Below, piece after piece: positions 36,985-50,200 of a stretch of 64,000 nt of DNA. Location of the stretch: contig CDMY01001057.1 of assembly GCA_001179505.1 (NCBI GenBank), positions 100,042 through 164,041 on the forward strand. The letters are read 5' to 3'. A program made the position numbers and the translations under genes. The number at the start of each line of letters is the position of its first letter. Positions within the stretch are counted from its first letter, which is position 1. The DNA is from Vitrella brassicaformis (taxonomy: Eukaryota > Sar > Vitrellaceae). Under the pieces are notes generated by a model, which searched no databases, was not told the DNA's origin, and saw only the letters and a list, made by a program, of their open reading frames with translations.

Positions 36985-38295
36985 ATGTCCGAGAGCAACA
37001 CGCCGCTGATAGAACACCGGCTGTTTCGGGACTTCGCCGGTCATGAGAGAGGACGCTGCACACGTGCACAGCGCCCATGCATCCATCCGCTCACTTCCTG
37101 TGTGTCGTGGCAATGTCACGTTATGTCAGGTTGGAAGCAGCATGCCAAGGGCGGCCCGGCGCTGCTGTCTGTGTCGGCTGTAGTGGGTGGAACGCTTCAG
37201 GTCCTCGCAGGTGCGTGGGCGGGAGGGCCCTGTGTGCTGGTCGGCTACCTGCACGCGGGGCGCGACACCATCCATCCATCCATGTCTGCATTGGATGCGC
37301 TCCTCTCTCTCTCTCTCTCTCTCTTGTGCAGGTTTGGTGACCGCTCTGACGCAATTGCTGACACTGCGTCCACTCATTGCCCTGCTCAACATATACATGA
37401 TCGTCTTCGGGCTATTCATCATCGCTATCGAGGTGGGCGCAGGCAGCGATTCTGTATGATGTCTATCCACTCTGTGTGACGCGCGTGTATGTGGATGCAG
37501 GTGGCGAGATGGACCACATTTCTGGGCATCCGGCACTGGCTGCAGCAGTGGTTCAGATTCACACAGAGATGTGAGGGAGCTGACTGAACGGCCACAAGAA
37601 CACAGCGAGAGTATGGTGTGTGCGTGTGTGTGTGCGTGTGTGTGTGTACAGGCATCGGCCGTGGTGTGCTTCACCTTTTTGTAGCAACGTTTGCTCTCAT
37701 ACAGTTCCCAAACCCACTGTCGACCGTCACAGGTAGCCGACACCAACCAGCAAAGCCGTCAGATGCACGTCATGTCATGTCATGTCTGCACGTCCTTGAT
37801 GCATCCATCGACTGCAGGTGCCATACTGGGCCTGGTCGGCATCGCGACTATCATAACGGGCATCTACGCGGGCTTCAAAGTGCAGGAACTCCACCAGGTG
37901 CGTATGTGCCTATGTGCTGCCCAGACTGACACGCCCATCCATTAATGGCATTGATGAACGAATGTGCCCGCCCGCCCGTCTGCATGTGTGTGTCCTGTCG
38001 TGTCCTGCAGGAGTTGAAGGCCAAGTGTGGGGCCATCGACCGTGCTGGCGGCGAGGGCCCCTTGGGCTACGCTGAGGTGAAGTGGCAGTTCGCCCTGATG
38101 GATCAGGACGGCAGCGGCCAGGTGACGCGCAACGAGCTGGACGGGTGGCTCAAGAAGAACAACATTGCCGTGAGCGAGCTGGAGCTGGAGGCACTCATGG
38201 CCTACCTCGACCCTGACGGCTCCGGGAGCGTCAACCTGGATGAATTCTATGCCTGGTTCATCTCCAGGCACGGCTGGGGGCCAGCGTGGGTGTAG
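36985..38295 (+). CDS. COPI-associated-like four-helix membrane protein with two EF-hands
   Basis: Seven exons (36985-37039, 37130-37210, 37332-37432, 37501-37570, 37652-37732, 37818-37897, 38011-38295) are phase-consistent and give 250 residues. The N-terminal half has four hydrophobic helices: LLSVSAVVGGTLQVLAGA, LIALLNIYMIVFGLFIIAIE, VLHLFVATFALIQF, and ILGLVGIATIITGIYAGF. This arrangement, with short loops, resembles the COPI-associated/TVP15-like Golgi membrane family; that match is from memory of the family and only moderate. The C-terminal exon encodes two canonical EF-hand loops, DQDGSGQVTRNE and DPDGSGSVNLDE, so the cytosolic tail should bind calcium. A Ca2+-responsive role in Golgi or vesicle traffic is inference. 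It shares a 226-bp divergent promoter region with PDI. The real ATG is 36985. Confidence 0.8.
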
Positions 38296-39632
38296 AGAGA
38301 GAGGCGGGGAGGCAGACAGGCAGGCAGGCCACGGCGAGTGGGTGAGCGGATCTGTAGCCATTCACTGCGTAGGTAGGCGCTTCTAAGGTATTTTTCGATG
38401 TGAGCCGAAGGTGGGCGGATGGCTGGGTGATATCTGGCATCGTCGTCCTTTGCTCTTGCCTCGGTGGGAAGGATCTCGCGCAGTGGCAGGCGTTCATGCG
38501 ACTGCCTGCCACTGAGTGGCGTGCTTCTCCCGGAGCTCAGAACAGAGAGACGAGACGGCCACAGCAACACAGATTTGTGGCAGGCAGGCCCTGTGCACCC
38601 ACAGAGGCCTTTTATGTATGCATGTGCGTGTGTGGGTGTGCATGTGGGCATGTGTGTGTAAGCGCTGCGTATATGCGTCCGTCCCAATTTTCTCGCCATG
38701 CCACCATGCGTGATTTTCCATGCGCTTTATGGGACTGTGTGAGGCGCTTGACAATTCAGAACAGCCAACGCGTTAGTTCTCATGTCGGTGTGTCTGCGTG
38801 TCTGCGTGTACGGTATATATATGTGTGTGTGTGTGTGAACACTGTGTGCGTACATATGCGCCACCATCCGTGTGTGAAGATTCATCCGTGCGTGTGGACA
38901 GCTCTCAATTGATACGTACGTACGTATGCCTCTCTGCCTTCCGATGTCAGAGCAGATATCAACGTCCCTCTAACCCTCTGCCTTCCTGATGCTCTTCATT
39001 TGCGCGCACCACAATCTTCTCTGCCATTCGCCCCCCCCCCCCAAAACACACACACACACACACACACANNNNNNNNNNNNNNNNNNNNNNNNNNNNNNNN
39101 NNNNNNNNNNNNNNNNNNNNNNNNNNNNNNNNNNNNNNNNNNNNNNNNNNNNNNNNNNNNNNNNNNNNNNNNNNNNNNNNNNNNNNNNNNNNNNNNNNNN
39201 NNNNNNNNNNNNNNNNNNNNNNNNNNNNNNNNNNNNNNNNNNNNNNNNNNNNNNNNNNNNNNNNNNNNNNNNNNNNNNNNNNNNNNNNNNNNNNNNNNNN
39301 NNNNNNNNNNNNNNNNNNNNNNNNNNNNNNNNNNNNNNNNNNNNNNNNNNNNNNNNNNNNNNNNNNNNACACACACACACACACATCCGCCCCAGCTCAG
39401 CCTTCGATCACCTCACATACATGCCTTGACACGTCAGTCCAGATGTATGGCACACAGGCAACAATGACCCGGACGATCATGTGGACACGCAGTGGAAAAA
39501 GACCCCCCCGCAGCCACCCATCCTTGGATCTGTCGCTATCGCATACCGTACGTCTGCTGATTGCATGAATCGAATCCATTGGTTCATTGGCTCAGGGAGT
39601 GAGTCAGTGTGTCGGTTCCTCTGTTGGTACCC
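38296..39632. other. Repeat-rich convergent intergenic region containing an assembly gap
   Basis: Contains TG-rich tracts (38620-38665, 38820-38840), a gap of 300 N at 39069-39368 and CA repeats on both sides of it. No gene recognised in the visible sequence. Confidence 0.6.
39069..39368. other. Assembly gap (300 N) inside a (CA)n microsatellite
   Basis: Exactly 300 undetermined bases flanked by (CA)n at 39044-39068 and (AC)n from 39369. The round number suggests a scaffold placeholder or estimated gap. Confidence 0.95.
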
Positions 39633-40304
39633 TCACAAGTTGAGGACGTCCTTCTTGGTCGACAGGGCGATGGCAGCCGCCTCGTCGATGAGGTCGTCGG
39701 GCACACCGAGATCATTGAGCGTGGCAGCCAGATTCTCCATCACTGCAGAACACGCGCACCGCAATGCAGCCAGTGACACACGGATGGATGGATGCCTGAA
39801 CAGACAAATGGCTTCCTACCTACCCGCGTCAAAATGCGTTTCGTTCATGCCTTGAGAGACTGGCTTCTTGTGCGCCTCTCGCATGCTTCTGCCTGGAAAG
39901 ACACCCAGACATGATTGTTGAGTTCTGTTCTGGCCCTCGTCGTTGTGCTCGTTACCGTTGTACTTGTTCGTGCCACCGAACGCGAAGGTCAGAAACCGAC
40001 CGAAGTGGGCTTTCTGCTTGACCATGTCCTGACACACACGTATGCACCAAAATTCATGCAGGAGACCAAAGGGAGCCCACACCGTTTCTGCGAAGAAGCG
40101 GTTGACCCGCTCGTCCTGTACAGAGCACACACGAACACCCCACACGTACTGCACCCCCACGTGTGGCAGATGGGGCGTCTGTACCGCCAACATGCGTTCG
40201 TAGAACTTTTCGGTGGCGGTCTTCACCGCATCAGCGCCCCCGATTCTCACAAACAGAGACTCCGGAGATGGAGTGAACTGAGTGTCCACTTGTGCCTGAG
40301 CCAT
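39633..40304 (-). CDS. Truncated (2-on-2) hemoglobin, group I-like
   Basis: Small heme protein for O2/NO chemistry. Five exons (40304-40185, 40115-40083, 40028-39956, 39892-39824, 39742-39633) are frame-consistent and give 134 residues, the usual length for truncated globins. Features: SLFVRIGGADAVKTATEKFY at the N-terminus with the B-helix Phe-Tyr pair (FY); VNRFF; FLTFAFGGTNKYNGRSM with the family GG and YxG motifs; the likely proximal (F8) His in MREAHK; and a C-terminal helix ending TKKDVL. The second exon is only 33 nt. No targeting sequence is visible, so probably cytosolic. Truncated hemoglobins of this type occur in ciliates, green algae and cyanobacteria. Ligand function (O2 storage, NO detoxification) cannot be decided here. 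Head to head with the coiled-coil gene. Confidence 0.93.
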
Positions 40305-40506
40305 TTGAAGCAGCGGGGAGGGACGGGAGAGATGCGAGCCGTGGGGGTGGGGGCGATTCGACTCCGAGTCCCTTCCGCTCCTTCCCTGCTCACGAGACGA
40401 AGACCGACAACAAGGAGTACGGCATTCATTCGCTTCTCATAAGTCCGCGTCAAGTCAGCCATCGGGGAGGGCTGCACCAGCCCAACCCCCATCTCACCAA
40501 GTAGCC
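40305..40506. promoter_or_regulatory. Divergent promoter region, truncated hemoglobin / coiled-coil protein
   Basis: The 202 bp between opposed start codons; no defined element. Confidence 0.4.
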
Positions 40507-43500
40507 ATGCGGAGGCAACAGAGCCAGGCCTCTGGCTCACGTCGCTCGTCCGGCTCCCCACGGCGTTCTTCTGGCTCGCCCCGATCATCGCTGCTAGGGA
40601 TAGAGAGGAGCTCCAGCGGCTGGGTGGGCTCGCCGAAAAGTGCTGGCAGCTCACCCAAAGCAGGCTCCCCCAAGAAGAGCCTGACCAGTGTGCTACAGAG
40701 GGTGGCGATGGAGGTACACTGAGACACACATTGTGTGTGAATGCAGCCGTCAGCTGATGTGTTAATGCGGTCCATTCAGGAAGACAGCCCGTCCCCCACG
40801 GCCAAGACCTCCCGCGCTCCAAGTCAAAGGCTCCCATCCAGGTCTTTCGCCAAAGGCACGAGCTCACACAGGGTCGGGTTTGCCAGCAGGAGTGGAACCA
40901 AGGTACGTATGTCGGCCACCACTATGTCTCGCCTGTGAGACAGAAGCCTCTGTGCGTGTGATGGCCCTCTCTGCGTGCAGGATGTGAGCCCGCCCACGTC
41001 TCCGACCGCCCATGAGAAGAGTCTGGCGGAGCGACTGCGCGAAACCATGCGTAAGGACAGCTCGAAGGACGGGGCGAGGGAGACCTTCAGCAGCAGGAGG
41101 AGCATCGTCATCACCGATGAGGGCGAGGTGGTGCCGGCGGCAGTCACCCCATCCAATGTGAGGGCCATATCCGCGTGGGCCAACATCCGGACGCAGTTCA
41201 GGGCAGCCAAGATCGCTCAGGGCGCGACGAACCTTGTGGCTGACATCCTATCGTCATCAAGACGGAGAGGTGGGGCGACAGACAGACAGACAGACAGACA
41301 GACAGAGAGGCATTGGATTGTGGTGCGTCACTGCGTGTAGCTGAAGTTGCCCCCGAGTCTCGGCGTGCTGCTGACCCGCTGCAGGAGCAGCTGCAGCAGC
41401 TCGACGGATTCGTCAAAGAGCTCGAGATAGAGCTGCAAAACAAGGTAAGGAGGAGACACGAGTGTCTCCCGGTCGCCCACAGACGGATGTGTACCATACC
41501 AAACACGTGTGTGCGTATGTCAGGAGGAGGAGATAGTGACCCTCAACGCCCAGCTGGTCTGCATTGCATACGCAGCACATACATCATGTCTGTCCATCCC
41601 TGTGTGTCATCCATACATGTGATTTATGTATCAGATGGAGGCCAAACGTCGAGAGCGCTTATCGCTGGAAATGAAACAGCAATGGGTGAGTGGCTGGCTG
41701 GATACCAGCAGCACGGCATCCACGCCACCAACCTCCATCACTCTCTCTCCGTGTGTCCCGTGCTTGCTTTCAGGCGCCGCCGCAATCGAATATCGCAAAG
41801 GAGTATGACGACATGGTGGAGGAGCTGCACCACCTGGAGGAGCAGTTCAAGCAGCTTCAGTCGGCTCACGACCGCATACGAGTGGATCACAACGATGCCA
41901 CAGAGGAGAACAGGGAACTCACCAAGCAACTCGAAGACGCACAGATGGTATGTATGTGTGTGTGTACATGTATGCACGGCGGCAGGAGAGAGAGAGTGCA
42001 CGCGTGCCTACCTTCGTGTGTGTGTTTCCATTGGATGTGTGCAGGAATTGAGGAGTCTGAGGAAGTCAGAGGGCGACCTTCGCAAGTCGACGGCTGACCT
42101 CAAAAAGGAACTGTCAACCATGAAAGTCAGCACACACGAAAAGTGAGAGGGGCAATGCGTGCAGCTGCTCTTGCGTCTCTCACTTACACGCAGAAAAAGA
42201 GCGCATTGAGTCAGGCGATCAAGCTGGGATTCACGCAGACAGCCACTGAGAAGGCTGCTGTGAAGGAGGAGGCATTTCAGGAGGAGAAAACCGCACTCGA
42301 GAAGGAACTGTAAGGGCCATCCCAGTAGTGACTGATTGATGTGATGGTGTGTGTATGGCACGGCTGCAGGGAGGAGAAGCGGCAAGATGCTGCGCGTCTG
42401 CAGGCTTCAAGTGACCAGTGGGAGAATCGATGCGCAATACTCGAGGAGTACAGCAAGAGAATGGAGATGGAAAAGGTGAGACTGACGTGGATAGCTGACG
42501 CAGAACAGGAATGTCGACACCGGTCTCTCTTCCTGTCCTCTCTGTTTCTGTTGGGTTGTCTGTGTCTGTGTCTTGGGCTGTCTGCAACTATTCAGCGTGA
42601 GTTGCAGGACCTGCTCGACGAGTATCGTCGCTCCAAAGGATCCATCACAGGCACACCAGCACACGCCCCCCAACGCTATAGCGAGGGAGCACAAAGTGCC
42701 GCCTCCGGCACGATGGCCGCCAGAGGTCAGACCCAGACACACACGGACCATTCCTTGAACCATTCCTTGAACTGCTGATGCCTCCCTGCCTCGACTGGAT
42801 GCAGACTCGGACGCCGGTTCTCCCATGGCGCAAATGGAGCCTATGGAGCCCGCGAAGGGGCCGAAACGCAAGGCGACTCTCGCACAGGAGCTGGCGCAGA
42901 GCCTGCGTGAGTTCCAGGCTCAGCACGGATACGGCGAGGGAGACAGCGACGAGGAGGAGGAAGAGGAAATGAGCGAGGAGGAAAGTGAAGAGATGTCACC
43001 TGTCGGCGGAGGCAGGTTCGAGCTAGAGATACTCAGGTCACGCACAGTGGAGCTGGAGAAGGAGAATGGCGGGCTGCGCGTGGAGATCAAAAAGCTCGGC
43101 AAACAACTCAGGACACTCAAGGTAAGTAGCTGAGAGACACAACCCACTTGCATACAGACAGGTCTTCTATCATGTGTGACGGGTGTCAGACTGTGGTCTT
43201 CCCTGCCGAGGCGGGCATGACGCAGCTGCGCCGTCGCCACTCGGCTGTCGGTTTGGGCGAGGGAGAGCCCCGGCCATCGGACAGATCCCCGAGGGCTGCC
43301 AAGGCGGAACCGTCCAAGCGCTTGAGGTTCGACGTTCAGGTGATGGAAGAGGAGGAGGAAATCGACGTGTTTGACATCACGCTCCCGCCGAGGAGCTGGA
43401 GCGCGCCGGGGATGATCCGGCTGCCTGAGAAGGAGAGGGTGTCGGATCCAGAGAGGCTCGAGGTCAAGGTGGAGCCGAGCGCCCCTCCGGCACCAGCGTA

Positions 43501-44763
43501 TGTGCTCACGAACGTGACACACGTGTATCTGACCATTACATGTCTCACGCATCTCCCTTTCTGTCTCAGGGTGCCTGTACCCGTCCTCCAGCTGCAAGCA
43601 TTGCGCAAGCCCGTTGTCGCAGAGGGCACACAGACCTGGCGGGAGATGCAGAAAGAGGCTGCCATGCAGACGGAGAAAGAGGAGACACCACCCCCACCAC
43701 CCCCACCTCCTCTCCCCGTTCATGTGCCGCCACCCGGTGAGCCGCCTGTGCCTCTGCCGCCGGTGGATACTGGTGATGAGGAGACGCTCAAGGCGCTGCA
43801 GGAGATGAGGGGGGATGTGGGAAGGCTGCGCGAGCACGTCAAGACCATCACCGATCTGCAACAGAAGCTCAAGGACAAGCTACGATACAGGTACAGGAGA
43901 AGGCTAGCAAGTGAACCGGGGACACGGGTGTCTCTCTACACATGGTGTCCTATGTGCTGTGCAGGTCATCTCCGCATCTTCCAAAGGCGCCTGCGCCCCG
44001 CCCCGTGGAGCTGGACAACAATCTCTTAAGACAGATGTCGCATCCGTCCCTCCGCCCCATCCACATCGTACACCGACACAGCTACCACTTCCTCGCCCCG
44101 CCTGTCCTCTCACCCCGCATGCATCCCCCCCTCATCCAGCGTTCTCTCTCTCCCCCCACCGCCAATCCCTTTGCTCGCTCGACGTCGGTGCCGCAGCAGA
44201 CGCTTCCACCCTTCCTGTCTCGGTTGCCTGTCTCACCCGGTGTCACCAGCCAGCTTCTGGCGCCAGTCACGTTGGACCTGTCGGGTCCGATCCATGGCCC
44301 TTCACTACCGCATCGCACTCGTCCGCCCGTCCACCCGTTCCTCAGCCCCCGCGGACCCCCCTCGACCTCTCTGTACCAGTCGCCCGTGCCAGTGATCAGC
44401 CCGCTGCGTCTCGACAGGATGCCTGGCCGCCATGGTCCACCCATGGTCATGAGCGCCAGGCCGGCCGAGACACGCCCGCTCGTCATGGTGGCGGGCAGGC
44501 CACTCAGCCCACATGTGGATGACAGAGATATCCGGGGCAAGCAGGAAAGGCCGTCATGCTGCCGCCAAGGGCCCCCACCGCCTCCAAGACAACACAGGGA
44601 GAGGAGGAGGCTGAGATCGTCATTGGGTGAGGCCGGGCAGCCCTCGCAGCAGCAGGAGAACAAGAGGAGGAATATTGGGCCGAAGAGGGGGGGCAAAGAC
44701 AGGGCAGGGGAGACAGGCAAGGTGAGGAGGGCTGCAGGTGACCAAGGTTTGTGCTGTACGTGA
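40507..44763 (+). CDS. Coiled-coil protein with Ser-rich head and Pro-rich tail, unknown
   Basis: No family recognised. Starts at 40507 with a Ser/Arg/Gly/Pro-rich head (SGSPRRSSGSPRSS...) that looks like a disordered phosphorylation region. Then many short exons encode a long interrupted coiled coil: PLQEQLQQLDGFVKELEIEL, EYDDMVEELHHLEEQFKQLQ, ENRELTKQLEDAQ, ELRSLRKSEGDLRKSTADLK, KAAVKEEAFQEEKTALEKEL, and ENRCAILEEYSKRMEMEK. An acidic patch (DSDEEEEEEMSEEESEEM) and another coiled coil (SRTVELEKENGGLRVEIKKL) precede a Pro-rich region with PPPPPPPP and a His/Pro/Arg-rich basic tail. The stop is at 44763, unless splicing in the 3' region changes it. Overall shape suits a structural or scaffold protein of the cytoskeleton; this is only inference. 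Confidence 0.7.
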
Positions 44764-45033
44764 ACTATAGCTGCATCGGTACACGCTGAATGGGTGGATG
44801 TGCGGGTGGGTGGGTGAGTGAGTGGGTGGGTGTAACATTATCGTGGGTCGGTCGGTCGGACTCCGTGACTCTGTGTTTGCTCAACGCCATCTCCACGACA
44901 TTCAAGTGCCCGCTGATGGAGAATCATCCAGATGAACACGGGTTTTCAGAGACACACGTCAGACACACACGCGAGCACCTAGAACCAAGAGCAATCACAG
45001 AAGTCATTCTGGCTCTCGCCAGATAACAAGCCA

Positions 45034-47084
45034 TCAACCGCACCGCGTAGCTCCAGGTCTGCGCGGGAACAACACATTGCATCGAGCTGCTGTCGCCAGC
45101 GAAGCCGTCGATCGCGAATTTGACATATCTCGTGGTCGTCCATCTGTGGAAAGGACGTAGCTATCAAGACGCCGTCGCCCCTTGCTCGCTGTCTCCACGC
45201 CGATGGGTGATGCAGGTTGAACTCCATTTGCACCAATGCTCGATCGTGGCTGATGTCTTAGCCTTGTGTAATATGGGGCAGGAATGGGGGCAGGTGTAGC
45301 GACCTGGCTCTGCAAGCCCGTTGGGTCTTCTTGCTTCTTCCCCTGAAGGTGTCTCCTTTTCTTCATTGCCGCATTCATGGGCGTCTCCTTTCCCTTTGGC
45401 TGTTCATCGAGTCGTTCTCTTTTCCCTTTGACCCGAGCGCCAGATGTGTGGGCACCGCAAGAGGAGGAGGCAGGCCCAACACCATAACCACGGAAGAAAA
45501 GAGGTACAGACGGCACTCTTCCCTCGACGGGCGTGGCCAGCACATTTGGTCGCACACCGTCTTGGTTAGGCTCCGGAAAGAGTGCGCGTCCCCACGGATG
45601 GGCGTGATAGAGTACTGGCTGGGGAAGAAAGAGTCCAAGCGGCGGCGGGGGTGACGGTGCGGGTATAAATGACATTGGTGGTGGAGGGGCTGTTGTTACG
45701 GGGCACGGGGGAGGAGAGGGCTGTATCGGTGCTGAGAGTCGATCGCAACTGGGAGGCACAGACGGCTCCATACCTAAACGAACAGTCGATGAGACAGCGT
45801 GACAGACAGACCCATTCCACCGCCAAGCTCGGCTCGTGTCAGACCTTGATGAGGCTCTTCCACCTCGTGGTCTGGGGCAGTATCGGCAGCAGGGGAGTCA
45901 GGTGTGTCTGCGGGCGTTGACGCCTCATCCACCTGGTTGATGATGTCTTCGACGGACAAGTCTCCCTGCAGGGACCGGCGAAGAACACACCACTCGCTGT
46001 TGATCGACTGGCTGATGCGCTTCACTGGATGCATCCCATAGAGGAACATGCATCTGTCTCCTTGGAGAGGTTGCTGCTTGTTCTCTCACCTTTCTGCAGG
46101 ATGGCATGGCGGTCATCAGGATCAAGGACTGGACCGAACGACTGCTCAAACTTGTCTGCATACGAGCGTACAGAAAGGACGACAGATCCAGGCTTGTTTG
46201 GCTTTTCTCTTCGGTATGAGTTGTGACCTGGATGCCATCTCATTGACAACAGGAAGAAGGCACGCTTGGGCTCTTCAGCATTCTGCTGCAACCAATCTGC
46301 GAAAGAGAGAGCGGTACTAGCAAGATGTTGAAATCCTTGTACCAGCAATATGCTCACCAGTGAGAATTCGGTCCTCTCTTGGAGGCCATGGAACGTGGTA
46401 GCGGCCGATCAGCTGCATCACACAGAAGAAATACGAATAAGAGTTTGCGGCCATTCATCTGTCTGCCTGACGAGCGGCCACGAATGCATGTATGGCCGCG
46501 AACAACTCACCCGAGGTGGGTGTCTCTCGAAGTCACGCCACGCCATCTCGTGAGCCTCCCAGCTCGACAAAAAGAGTGGCACTTTACCCTCCAGCTGAGG
46601 CCGTACCAGAGTGTCTCCCTCACCACGCCGACCAACAAATTGCCGTCTTTCTCCGCCGTGTTTCAGTTGTGGCCATTGCCGCCGTTGACAAGCCGCGCCA
46701 GCGGCAGGCACCCGATGTCGCTGTGTGTGCTTTGCATCCGGGACCTCCCGGTCTCGCCCCATGTGTAGCGGATGCCTGCCGCTCTCGCTGTGACGAGACG
46801 ACTGCTGCGTCCGACGGGAACGATAATGAGAAGTGCGGGAGATTGGGCTGCGTGGCCTAGACAAAGATGGCGACCTGCGGACAAAACATGAGACAATCAA
46901 CATGCCTGATGTCTGATTGGACACTGCTTCGTGTTGCTTGCCTGCAGAAGCTGTGTGCCCTTGTCATTCGTGTCAGGAATCGTTCAAGGTTTCCGAGCTC
47001 TTTCTGAAACGACGAGTACGGCCCTTCCACCAGGTCACAGTCGAGACAAAGGCTCGGGCCGTCTGCCGACCGACGGAAATTCAT
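45034..47084 (-). CDS. NFKBIL1-like protein with divergent J-domain (HPDKF motif)
   Basis: Minus-strand gene whose middle resembles the C-terminal region of NFKBIL1-type proteins: MAWRDFERHPPR, LIGRYHVPWPPREDRILT, and DWLQQNAEEPKRAFFLLSMR running into WHPDKFEQSFGPVLDPDD once the intron between 46235 and 46161 is removed, then HAILQKVKRISQSINSEW. The HPD tripeptide of J-domains is thus present. After it come an acidic segment (DLSVEDIINQVDEASTPADT) and a Pro-rich, then basic tail (exon 45773-45034). The N-terminus is an Arg/Ser-rich region (SPISRTSHYRSRRTQQSS) behind a short exon beginning at the ATG at 47084. NFKBIL1 homologs in other eukaryotes are linked to nuclear RNA processing; a role here is inference. 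No N-terminal ankyrin repeats were found. Head to head with the RING gene, 138 bp apart. Confidence 0.8.
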
Positions 47085-47222
47085 CGCGAAGCAAAACGGC
47101 AAGCGATCCGCTGTCTGCGAGCTTATCTCGCAGGACGAGAAGAGGCAGCTTCGCAGATCTCCTTCATGGCGTGATAGAGTGACCCGATCCTGCCAGCGTC
47201 ATCGCTCTCGGGCACCGGCAGC
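47085..47222. promoter_or_regulatory. Divergent promoter region, NFKBIL1-like / ankyrin-RING protein
   Basis: The 138 bp between opposed start codons, the shortest such region in the window; no defined element. Confidence 0.35.
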
Positions 47223-50200
47223 ATGGGTGATTTCTTTGCCAACCTGAAGAAGGATCTGGCGGGCGGCAAGAAAGCACTCTATGAGGACAAGAACAAGCCT
47301 GGGAAAAGTCCGCCTTCGTCTGTCAAAACCGGTCGAGATGGGTCTGGGAGCAGCCCGAGCCATGTGGCATCCACTGGCAGCAAGGGAGAGATGCCCCGAG
47401 AGGTAGAGAGGCAGCCGGCCAGCCTGGGCGGGAAGAACCAGGGAGATCAGCCTGATGCCAAGACTACATCCTTCATCTTCAAGTCGGGGCAGAACAAGGT
47501 GAGCATGACACGCGCGAACTGCTGACTGTCTGATTGTTTCTTTGATTGGTTGGTTGGTTGATTGATTGATTCATTGATTCATCAGACCACGACAGACCAT
47601 GTTGGTGCCGGCAGCGAAGCTGGCGACGGCGATGCAGACAACCACCAACCCAGCGGCCCGCCTCCACCACCAGGGCGTCAGATCAGTGCTGCCGAGATGT
47701 GTGGTCTGATAGGGCAGGTGCTCCCCACGGCCGACAAGTGGACACAGGGGCGCGCAATGAGCTTCATCAAGACGATGGCCAGGAAGGAGAGGCAGCAGCA
47801 GGAACGGCAGATGAGGGACCCCGCCACCGACGACCAAACGAAGAAGGTGCGTGCCATGGTGTGGGCGGTGCGGGAGATGTGCGCCCACGACCAGCTGGTG
47901 CCGCCAGACCAGCGCAAGAGCGTGCGCCTTAAGGAGGATTGCTCACTGCTGTCCCAGCTGCGCACCCCAGGCCACCTCGACCCGTCGTTCATGGACGGGC
48001 TGCTCTTCCGCCACGCCCTGCAGGCGTGTGTGGTCCACGGGGCGGCCGGGTCGCTCGAGGTGCTGCTGAGGGAGACGCTCGTAAAGCCGACCGACAAGGA
48101 CAAGAAGAAGCTGAGGGTGGGTGAGGTGCGGGCCAAGATGGGCAGCAAGGTGCTCAAGTGGAGCCACATGTCACTGGATGCTCTCGACTCGTCGTGGATG
48201 TACCTGGACGAACCCCTCAATGCCGTCACTGAAGGTGGGCAAGTACACGAAGACAGACGGGTCGTGAGCATGAATGTTGCTTGTGTGGATATGTGTTGTC
48301 ATTCGTGCATGCATCTGGTCAGATTATGTGAGGGCGCCCCTCCCTGTGCAGGCAGCCATCGCCGACGCACCAGCACAGATCATGCAGGTGTGCCGTACAC
48401 AGCACCCTTGTAGGGCAGCATGTCACGGATCTGGCCGCCCTATCACGGATCTACCTGTGTGCAGCTGCTGGTCGAGTATAATGTCGACATCAACGAGATG
48501 GGCCTCGTGGCTCTGGCTCCTCAGACCAAAGACAAGATGGTGACATCCCCACTTGGTCAGTGAGTGTCGTAAGAAAGGGCAAGACAGAAGGAGGAGTGCC
48601 AGATGGATGTGAGTGTGACTTTGGGTCCTCAGGCGCCGCTGCTTTTGTGCATTCACCTGAGACCCTCGACTTCCTTCTGCGGCAACCGCACGCCGACCCA
48701 TCAGTCCTCTCCGAGGGAGGCCCTCTTGCCGGTCTCAACCTTTTACAGCTGGCCTGCGGAGCTCTACACGAGCCGCCGCCGAGCAGCCAGGATGATGCCG
48801 GTGAGTTACTGATCAATTGAGCCAGATTAGCTCGTGTTGAGACTCTTGTGTGTTGTGACAGCACCCAAGCCCCCGCTCCAGCCCAAGGCCAGCAGCCGCA
48901 AGAGTCGCAAGAAGGCCGCCAGCAAGGGCAAGTGTGACGATTCACAAGTGCAAGAGGGGCAGCAAGAGGGCAAACTTGTCGACAACGGCGGCATTGTCCA
49001 AGGCGGGGAGCAACAGGAGGCCGGCGGCAGTGGAGACACATTCGACGCCGCAGCACAGGAATCAAAGGGTGGGGCTGCCTGGCTGATCGGGGAGGGGTTC
49101 AAGCTCACCCTCGCGAGAGTGAAGGAATTGGCACAGGAGAAGGAGACGGCCCGGCAGTCGAGTGCAGTGGCCGTGCTGGAGGCGCTCGAACATCACGGCC
49201 TCACGCGCAGCGCACCGGGCAAGGGCAAAGGGGGCCGCAGCAAGGGCCTGCACTGCCGTACCATGGCGGGCAATACGCTTCTGCACCTGGCGGCCATTAA
49301 TGGGTGGTCTAGGGTGGTCGATTGGCTCCTCGCAAAGGGAGTCGACGCCGAGGCCGTCAACACGGAGGGACTAACAGCACTCGACGAAGCACGCCGAAAC
49401 GGCTGGAAGGTAAGCGAAAGGAAAGGTCCGACGGCGGCCGGCCGAGGACAGCCATTGCTGTTGAGGTGTATTCTTGTTTGCTTCAGTCGTGTGTGGATCT
49501 GCTGGTTGCGCACCTCGAGTCGCGTCGGAAGGCTGTCGCGGCCGAGCTGCTGCACGAGGAGAGGATGGCGCGTGAGAAGGAGGAGAGGGCCGCCAGGAAA
49601 CGAGAGCAAAAGCGACTCAAGGTACTGCTGTCATCGATCGCGTAGCCCTGAATGTATAATGCCTTCCTGTGTGTGATTGCCATCAGCGGCTGTCTGCAAC
49701 GGGTCAGCAGGGAGGGGCAACAGCCGACACACCGGCGGCAGATGAGGAGGTGGAGATGGATGACGGCCCACAGCACGAGGGACGGGGAGTGGGTGATGTG
49801 ACGGAGGAAGCTGCTACGCCGAGCTGCCCCCCAGACGCACATGACGACAGGTATATGCAGGACCGCCGACACCTCCATCTCGATACATCTGTACTTGTGT
49901 GGTCTGCAGTGTCGAGCCCGCCCTCTCTGATCAGCCCAGTGACCACCAGCAGCAACATGCCCTCAGCCATGAGCCTCCAGATGACATCGGCCGCTCGCCC
50001 ATTCCCTCTACCGCTCTCCCACCTGCACACATCGCATCAACCAGCCACTTGTTGGCTGACCCTTACTACCAGCCGCCCAGCTCATCGTAAGTCACACAGA
50101 GGGCCCTTAACACACATGGAGTCGATTGGTGGTGCCGTTTTGTGTTCTGTGTGTCATCCATCCATCAGGTCATCGTTTGTCGACCCGCCTGTGCCATCGA

